Below, one piece after another: positions 8,461 through 14,259 of a stretch of 14,259 bases of DNA; positions within the stretch are counted from its first letter, which is position 1, and every line of letters begins with the position of its first letter. The stretch comes from Daldinia sp. FL1419. Lineage: Eukaryota; Ascomycota; Sordariomycetes; Xylariales; Hypoxylaceae. A model generated the notes under the pieces. The model made no database searches, was not told the origin of the DNA, and worked only from the letters and a program-made list of their open reading frames with translations. The stretch is from contig MU623717.1 in assembly GCA_025201765.1 (NCBI GenBank), forward strand, positions 1-14,259. Reading direction: 5' to 3'. The translations under genes and the position numbers were made by a program.

Positions 8461-8476
8461 TCATAGTATTGAACCA

Positions 8477-8843
8477 TAGTATTAAACTATAATATATTAA
8501 GATAAAAGATGTTATTTATAATTAGTGTAATTAAACTAGTATTGAACGCCGCTTAGTGTTCATGTACAAGTTCAAGTATACATATCACATGAAAAATACA
8601 GTTGCAGCTAATAAGCATTTATTGATTTAGGAAGCAACGATTATAAATTGAAGTATAAAATACTGTTAATTTGTTTTTTTTTTTTAATATTCTTTTTCTC
8701 CTCTATTATAATTTTCTCTTTTATAATTTTATATTTTAGTTAATCAAATTAATGTAATTCATTTAATATCAATATTGTTATTAGTTACCAACTGTTAGTT
8801 AGTAATGTTAAATTAATATTAAATTAGTATTTAATTAATAAAT
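8477..8843. other. Spacer without assigned coding, possible intron or intergenic DNA
   Basis: No convincing reading frame. GC is moderately higher around 8536-8640 (GAACGCCGCTTAGTGTTCAT, with GAAC...GTTC forming a small inverted repeat). A T12 run is at 8674-8685, followed by a pyrimidine-rich stretch to about 8735. Repeated TTAGTTA/GTTAGT motifs occur near 8778-8805. It lies between two decayed coding segments in different frames. Confidence 0.5.
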
Positions 8844-10250
8844 ATGGTAAGTTCATTAATTTTAAGGATTAATAATGAGGTGATTAAATTATTACAAACC
8901 TTTATAAATATTGTTTATTTAATTAAATATAATAAATTAATTAAATATAAAAATTTGTTTCCTTGGTTAGATATAAGTATTGAAGAGATTAAAGGCCTTA
9001 TGCCTACATTTGATTAATTAGTTAAAAATGCTACAATATCATCAGGAATCAATATGAACCACTAGCGCAATAACCTATTATTAACATTAATATAAGCCTT
9101 ACAATTATATGTTAAAAAGTAATAATTAAATAATTTATATATCATGGCTTTTTGGGAGTTAGCTACATGCAATATGCCTGATTAGGGAATATTTTATAAA
9201 AAAGAATTAGCATAAATCTTAAAACATAATTTTAAAAGAAGTTTTAACTTATTAACATTTAAAGCTATATAGTAAAATGCTTAAATATTATTTTTATTAA
9301 TATATATCAATTTATCTAATTTAAAACGTATATAAGCAGTAAAGATTTATAATTAGAATTACTTTTTTTTTGCAATTTATATTTTGAAGAAACGCTGTTT
9401 ATGAATTATTAATTTAATTTGTCAAAAATTAGAGCAGTGAGCCAATCATATCAGAAAGTAGATAACTATAGTATTTAAAAAGTTAGGAAAGTCAATTCTT
9501 AGGGAGCTATACATAATTCCTATAATTACTTAAAGAAATAGTTGGTTTTGTGGATTTTGATGTGTTTATATATTATATATAATTAAATGTAGGCCTTAAA
9601 AACTAATTGCTATAATCAAAAATGATAACCATTATAAAATGTTTAATAATTACATGAAATTACTAGCCGAATTAACAGCGATACGAGTGATTAATGACCC
9701 TGTACCAATAGTAGCACTAGTATTAGTAACTATTAAGACCTTTGAGATGATTAAGAATGAAAACCTATTACCAAGGCAGGTACCCTAAGAAAAAATGCCT
9801 GAAACAAATAAAGTTATTTATTTATTTAAGAATAAGTTGATTAAAATAAAAAGTATGAAGAAAAGTAATAAGTGTGTATTAGAGCCAATTTTAAGTGATA
9901 ATCCTGGAAATTTATAATTAGATAATTGTATAACATATAGATTGTGGTATGTTATTTATTTTGAAAGAAAAAAATTTAATTTATATATATGGTTTGGAGA
10001 AACGTTAGTAGAGTCAGCAGTTAAACTATAACTGAATATATTTTTAGAATAGCCTGGATAAGAAGAATTTGAGAGAGCTTTTAATTGTATATAGTTAGAT
10101 AATAACTGATTAGCTTAATAAGTAAATAAATGAGACCAGAGAGCGTTGAATAAAGATAAGAAGCGTTTAAAGGTTGAAGAGCAGGAATATGATAATTAAA
10201 AGATTTGGGGAATTAAAATTTTTCTTTTGATTTATATAGAGTTTGATTAG
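8844..10250 (+). pseudogene. Long decayed reading frame, unidentified protein (about 465 codons)
   Basis: A single frame (frame 0) from ATG 8844 can be followed to about 10250 with no indel. It is open for 57 codons at the start (8844-9014). From 9600 to 10028 it has only two stops in 143 codons, which is far fewer than expected in DNA this AT-rich. The roughly 30 stops overall are TAA, TAG and TGA at positions that read naturally as Gln, Trp or Arg. Recognisable stretches include LFPWLDISIEEIKGLMPTFD, IMAFWELATCNMPD, MKLLAELTAIRVINDPVPIV, TYRLWYVIYFERKKFNLYIW and a charged C-terminus (DQRALNKDKKRLKVEEQEYD). I see no transposase, helicase or RT motif and do not recognise the family. The start codon is directly followed by GTAAGT, a perfect 5' splice-site consensus, so the true exon boundary could differ. 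The final stop could be 10197, 10248 or later. Confidence 0.65.
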
Positions 10251-10330
10251 TTTTTTTAGAATGTTTTTTTTAGTTTATTTTATTGAGATTGATTTGTTGA
10301 TAAGTAATATTGTTAATTTTGGGAAGTTTT

Positions 10331-10550
10331 GAATTGGGGTAGTGTAATTACGTAATTAAAGTTACTTCTATGGAACTAACCTTTTTAAGGTTTTTATAAG
10401 TTTTTTTAGATATAAATAAGTTTTTAAGGGTTGTTTTTTTATTTAATTAGCTTAAGTTCTCAAGTATAAAATTATTAGGTTTTCCATAGAGCTTTGTATG
10501 ATAAAAATGCAGGGCGTATCTTGCAGGAGTTATTAGAGCTTTTATTAAAT
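10331..10550 (+). repeat. L repeat copy 3 (most complete single copy)
   Basis: GAATTGGGGTAGTGTAATTA opens the copy, followed by CTTCTATGGAACTAACC, a TATAAATA box (10411-10418), the leader, AGTTCTCAAGTATAAAATTA, TTCCATAGAGCTTTGTATGA and GATAAAAATGCAGGGC. It ends near AGAGCTTTTATTAAATGG. Unlike the array units it has ATG at the GCAGGGC junction (10507-10509), but the frame from it closes after nine codons. It is in direct orientation with copy 2, so the pair brackets the 3.3-kb decayed coding block. Confidence 0.8.
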
Positions 10551-10965
10551 GGTAGTAATTCTATAATTAATTGGGATTAGTTGATTAAAAAAGGATGGGT
10601 TTAATTATAAATTTGTAGTATTTTATTAGGATTTTATTAATTATTTATATTGAATAAGAATTTTATAACAAGCTAAAAGTTATATAAACTTAAAGATGCA
10701 AAGTAATTATATCTTAAGAAGTGTAATTTGTTAAAATGTGTATGATTAATATATAAAAATATAATATGCCTTATATCCATAATCTTATATATTATAGATA
10801 TACCCATCTATTTTTTAAAATAAATTTAATAATATAAGTAATTTATTTTATATATATATTTTGTTTTAATATAATTAAATGATTGGGTAAAAAAACTATT
10901 ATATATAACTACTTACCAATGGTAATATATTATAGGAGGATATATTCAAGAAAGGGATTGAAATT
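10551..10965. other. AT-rich stretch with no recognisable gene
   Basis: Nothing readable on either strand. It separates the plus-strand L copy 3 from the minus-strand L copy 4. Composition is mixed: 10551-10750 keeps more G, while 10760-10880 is nearly pure A/T. Confidence 0.6.
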
Positions 10966-11120
10966 GTATATTATTGTACGAAAGCTCTATAAAGGTGATT
11001 CTTGAAGGATCATAATAAACTTGACCTAATTAGACAAGGAAGACAACTTTTGAGGGCCTATTTATGTCCTAAAGAGCTGTGGAGATTTGGAGGGTTTGGC
11101 TTTAAAGAGGTTAATAGGGT
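10966..11120 (-). repeat. L repeat copy 4, inverted and diverged
   Basis: Read on the minus strand it gives TCTCCACAGCTCTTTAGGAC, then ATAAATAGGCCCTCAAAAGT, TTCCTTGTCTAATTAGGTCA and finally ATAGAGCTTTCGTACAATAA, matching L in order and spacing. The TATA-equivalent is at 11060-11067. It keeps more G and C than copies 1 to 3 and differs by more than transitions, so it is probably an older or distinct subfamily copy. The segment after GTACAATAA does not match the CTGCAGGGC block. Confidence 0.7.
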
Positions 11121-11130
11121 TTTTATAGGG

Positions 11131-12875
11131 TAGTATTTATTATCTAATTATTCTATATTAGTTTAATATTTATTATTTAATTATATTTTTTTGATTTAAT
11201 ATAATATTTATTAATTATTTTATTAAATTTTTATAATAATTTCCAAAAAGTTTTAATATAATAATATAATTTTATCTTAATAAAAGATCTTATTTGAAAA
11301 TTTAAGGATTATGTTAGCCTTTGGGGTGACCTCCAATATAATCCTTAAACAAAAAGTAATTTAAATATTATAAATAATAGGAAATTTTGAAATCACAAAT
11401 CTAAATTCTTTATATACATATATATCTAATAAAATTTTAACTAAATATTAAGAATATTTTAAAGGATTTATTATAAATAATTTTAATAATATATTAAAAT
11501 TAATTTAAATTACCTTACAAATAATATTAATATAAAAAAATATTTATATAAGAAAATTAAATATTAATTATATAAAAATATTTAATAATTTTATATTTAT
11601 AAATTAATTATTATAATGGAATTTAAATAAATTAAAAGTTATAAAATTTAAATAATTTAATATGCTAATATAGAGAATATTAGTAATCAATATTGAAAAA
11701 GGATTAATATATCCTAGCACAGATTTAATTATTTAAATAACAGTATTTGCATAATAATAATAATTAATAACTTATAATTTGTAGATATTTATTTATTAAA
11801 TTATATAAATGGAATAATTAAATATTATTTTTTATAATTTTTTTTATTTTATATAATATATATTTCTTATTTTATAAATATTATTACCTAATCCCTTTTT
11901 TATTCCTAATATTTTACTAATAACCTAAATAAAATCTATTTTATAATTTTTTTCCTTTTTAACTACTATCTTATTATATTAATTGTTACCCTACCCATAT
12001 TTTATAAAATTCCGTTATAACCTTTAAAAAATTTAAAAATTTTTTAATTAATTAAAATAATTTTGGTAAAGGAATTAAATAATATTTAATGTTCTTTTTA
12101 AGTCCTTTTTTTAGTAAAGATCCTTAGTATTTGCTTAATTATTACTATTTCCATCCTTTTTAACTTTTCCCGCCTATTTTATATAATAAAAATATAATCT
12201 AAATTATAACCTTAAATATAATATAGGTCCTGTACTAACCCAACTTCCTCTTCTAATCCTGGGAAATGATTTTGGATTCTTTAAATTATTATTAAGTAGT
12301 TTATACATAATTATAATATTATTTTTAAATATTGGAACAAATAGAGGGAATTAATTAATAAAAAGTTACAGTTTTTTTTTTTGATGGTATAATTGTCTAT
12401 ATAAGGAGGAATCCTTTAAAGTTAAATCTTTATATTTATTAATAATTAATAAATCTTAACCTACTTTATAATTCTTTTAGAATATATTTTTAATAAAATA
12501 TACCTATTCATTATTATAAGATATTTTAAAAAAGTTTAAAATATTAATAACAATTATATTAGAAAATTATATAATATTTTTAAAGATAAGTTCAGGTTTT
12601 TTTTAAAAATATATTTTATAATAAATATATATTTATTATAATTTTATATTATATTCTTATTAATATTAATAAGAAAAATATTCTTTTATTTTTTCTATAA
12701 TATTTTCTAACATTAATATTTTATTAATATATATTTTATTTTATAATATTATTTTAATATTATAAAAAATAAAAATTAATATTATTAAAATTAAATAAAT
12801 ATCATTCTTTTTAATATTAAAATAAAAAAGTAAAATTAAAGGAAAATAAATATAGAAATATTATAAATTTTATTT
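11131..12875. other. AT-rich DNA; the right part may be eroded gag of copy C
   Basis: No domain can be read. Apart from the hairpin at 11301-11349 I see only AT-rich sequence. Pyrimidine-rich, somewhat less converted DNA lies at 11930-12260. A T11 run is followed by GATGGTATAATTGTCTATAT and AAGGAGGAATCCTTTAAAG (about 12383-12421). Gag of fungal copia elements extends roughly a kilobase upstream of the zinc knuckle, so about 12000-12875 could belong to copy C, but there is no second copy in the window to confirm it. No LTR like those at 5193 and 5857 was found here. Confidence 0.45.
11301..11349. repeat. 12-bp perfect inverted repeat with GC-rich loop
   Basis: TTTAAGGATTAT (11301-11312) is the exact reverse complement of ATAATCCTTAAA (11338-11349). 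The 25-bp loop, GTTAGCCTTTGGGGTGACCT plus CCAAT, is far richer in GC than its surroundings and carries TTGGGGTGA, seen also at 447-455 and, inverted, at 215-223. It could be a small inverted-repeat element or the remnant of one. Confidence 0.8.
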
Positions 12876-14259
12876 AATAAATTATAATTATATTAGAAAA
12901 TATTTGATGTTAATTATAAAGAAAAATTATAATTTGTTATAATAGTTTATAAGGTATATTAAAATATATTATAATTTCAAAATATGTTTTTTGAATTATT
13001 AAGAATAATTGTAGTTTTAATTAATAAATTTCAAATATTTTTCTAAAATTATAAAATAATAAAAATATTATAATAATTTTAGAATAATGATATTAATAAG
13101 AATAATAATAAAGAAATTTATAATAATTATATTAATAAAAAATATTATAAAAATAATAAAGGTGGAAAATATATTTTTAAGTAACCTAAAAGAATTTGGA
13201 AATGTAAATATTGGATATATAAGAAAGAAGGCTATTAATCTACTAAATATCCAAAAATTAATTACAAAAAAATTAAAGAAAATTGGAAGGCTAAATGTAG
13301 TATATTTAAGAAAAATTATACAACCTTTCTAATAAATTATAAAGGATTTAAAAATTAAAATTCAAAACAAAAGAATAATAACATTTATAATATAGCCTTA
13401 AAACCAAAAAATAATAAAAATATATAATTTATAATGATAATATACCTATTTAATCAGGTATTTTATTATTATATTATAACTTTTATTTCTTTAATAATTG
13501 AAAAAATTAATATTATTTTTATTTTAAATTGATATATTAAAATTATATTTCAAAAAATCATGTTAAATATTGGAATTACCTATATTTTAATAATAAATAA
13601 AAAATAATACATTATTTTTATTAATGAATACCTTAATTGAAAATTTGAAATAAATTATATCTATATTAGAAAAATTAATATTAAATTTGGAAATAAATTT
13701 TTTATTAAATTATTAAATATAGTTATAATTAATATCCCATTTAATAATATAAATTTCTATATTATGGAGTTGGATATATTATTCTTTTTTTTAATTAAGA
13801 ATATAAATTATTTAAAAATATATTTTAATAATATTATTAATTAATTAATATATAAAAATAATGTAATAATTAATATTAAATGGAAATAGGGATATTTTTA
13901 GTTTTATTTAAATGATATTATTTATTTTATAAAGATAAAATTATAATATTTATATATTTATTTTAATTATTTTATAATTAAGAAATTTTATAATTTTTTA
14001 AATAAAATTAATTATAATATTAATATAAATAATTTTAAAAAAATTAATAAATTTTGTTATTATTGTTAAATTAAGGATAAAATTTTATAAAAATTTAAAT
14101 TTATTTTTAAAGATTTTAATATAAATTTTAATTATAAAATTATTATTAATATTATATATTTGGATAAATAATTGATTTTATATGTAATTAATATTACCAT
14201 TAATTTTTAAATAATACAATTTATAAAGAATATTATAGTTAAAAAAATATAAGAAATAT
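12876..14259 (+). pseudogene. copia gag-pol remnant, copy C, cut by the window edge
   Basis: 12876-13335 aligns without net gap to copy B, and about 13132-14259 aligns to copy A 1616-2744. In frame 0 it reads an Asn-rich linker (13083-13160) and the zinc knuckle region from 13161, with WKCKYWIYKKEGY then a stop and STKYP. The protease block is at 13551-13580, where KIMLNIGIT has Asn (13566-13568) for the catalytic Asp. The integrase zinc-binding region (NKFCYYC) lies near 14050-14070. It is more AT-converted than copy A in the integrase part, but keeps some positions that A has lost (for example Ser-Thr and Pro after the knuckle). Numerous in-frame stops; non-functional. No 5' LTR is visible. 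Confidence 0.88.

Larger units (their letters stand above)
8213..8476 (+). pseudogene. Decayed coding segment, fourth part (acidic then basic)
   Basis: Frame 2 reads a Leu run encoded by (TTA)n, then VIDDIIDDIIDEELLFIELA, then HFGLKKLKNKP and a highly basic QKERRKERKRKEE tail. The interrupting stops (TGA near 8329; TAG and TAA further on) are few. The acidic part is encoded by a 12-bp tandem repeat (ATTGATGATATT, about 8261-8290) and the basic tail by a pure purine tract. A nuclear or DNA-binding protein could have such composition, but that is only composition. Confidence 0.4.

Noticed and set aside
7441..8476. A tyrosine recombinase (DUF3435) or telomere-linked helicase identity for the decayed coding block
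   Set aside because: I compared remembered family features, but found no catalytic or helicase motif that I could point to. The name would be a guess.
1616..10250. A ciliate-type genetic code in which TAA and TAG mean Gln
   Set aside because: Many stops do sit at Gln positions, but others replace Trp, and TGA occurs as well. Catalytic Asp and Glu codons are also lost by G-to-A changes, and the non-coding LTRs show the same transitions. RIP explains all of this; a changed code does not.
12366..12421. A 5' LTR of copy C around the TATATAAGG-like motif near 12398
   Set aside because: It shares only the TATATAAGG core with the LTRs at 5193 and 5857. The surrounding sequence does not align with either.
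13087..13332. An 81-codon open reading frame on the plus strand
   Set aside because: It is out of frame with the copia gag. The gag frame here (frame 0) gives the zinc-knuckle residues and matches copies A and B, while the open frame is made mostly of Ile, Lys and Asn codons from AT-rich DNA. It is a shadow of a pseudogene.
1..14259. A mitochondrial or plasmid origin because of the very low GC
   Set aside because: Multiple decayed copia copies with LTRs and RIP-type differences fit nuclear AT-rich DNA. No mitochondrial gene, rRNA or tRNA was seen.

Overview
This window looks like an AT-rich, transposon-packed compartment of a filamentous ascomycete (Pezizomycotina) genome. Three things point there: decayed copies of a fungal-type Ty1/copia retrotransposon, C-to-T/G-to-A differences between repeat copies in the pattern left by repeat-induced point mutation (RIP), and no intact gene. 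The species cannot be named. GC content is very low by eye (roughly a fifth or less), except for islands at about 440-1110, 5857-5960, 7640-7780 and 8540-10200.

Layout, left to right. Positions 1-270 hold AT-rich minisatellites and a G9/T8 run. Positions 270-1400 hold a promoter- or LTR-like repeat (called L here) whose downstream half is amplified into a tandem array with a three-unit higher-order period. Positions 1449-1563 hold an 11-bp TTATCAATTTC-type minisatellite. Positions 1616-5140 are copia copy A: a 5'-truncated gag-pol pseudogene that can still be read domain by domain (zinc knuckle, protease, integrase, reverse transcriptase, RNase H). It is followed by a 204-bp LTR (5193-5396). 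A 460-bp gag fragment (copy B, 5397-5856) comes next, abutted by a second 204-bp LTR (5857-6060), a 30-bp tandem repeat and about 0.7 kb of featureless AT-rich DNA.

Positions 6865-10550 form a second block. A partial L repeat is followed by 3.3 kb of decayed coding DNA, then another L repeat in the same orientation. The best-preserved part is one reading frame at 8844-10250 with no frameshift I can see; I do not recognise the protein. A divergent L copy on the minus strand lies at 10966-11120. The right end (11130-12875) is AT-rich filler and probably the eroded 5' part of a third copia copy. That copy (C, 12876-14259) runs off the window edge inside the integrase.

Nothing here is likely to make a functional protein. 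The copia copies have lost protease and integrase catalytic acids and carry many stop codons at former Gln and Trp positions. The interest lies in the RIP record, the nested LTR-gag-LTR structure, the higher-order leader repeat and the unidentified decayed gene.
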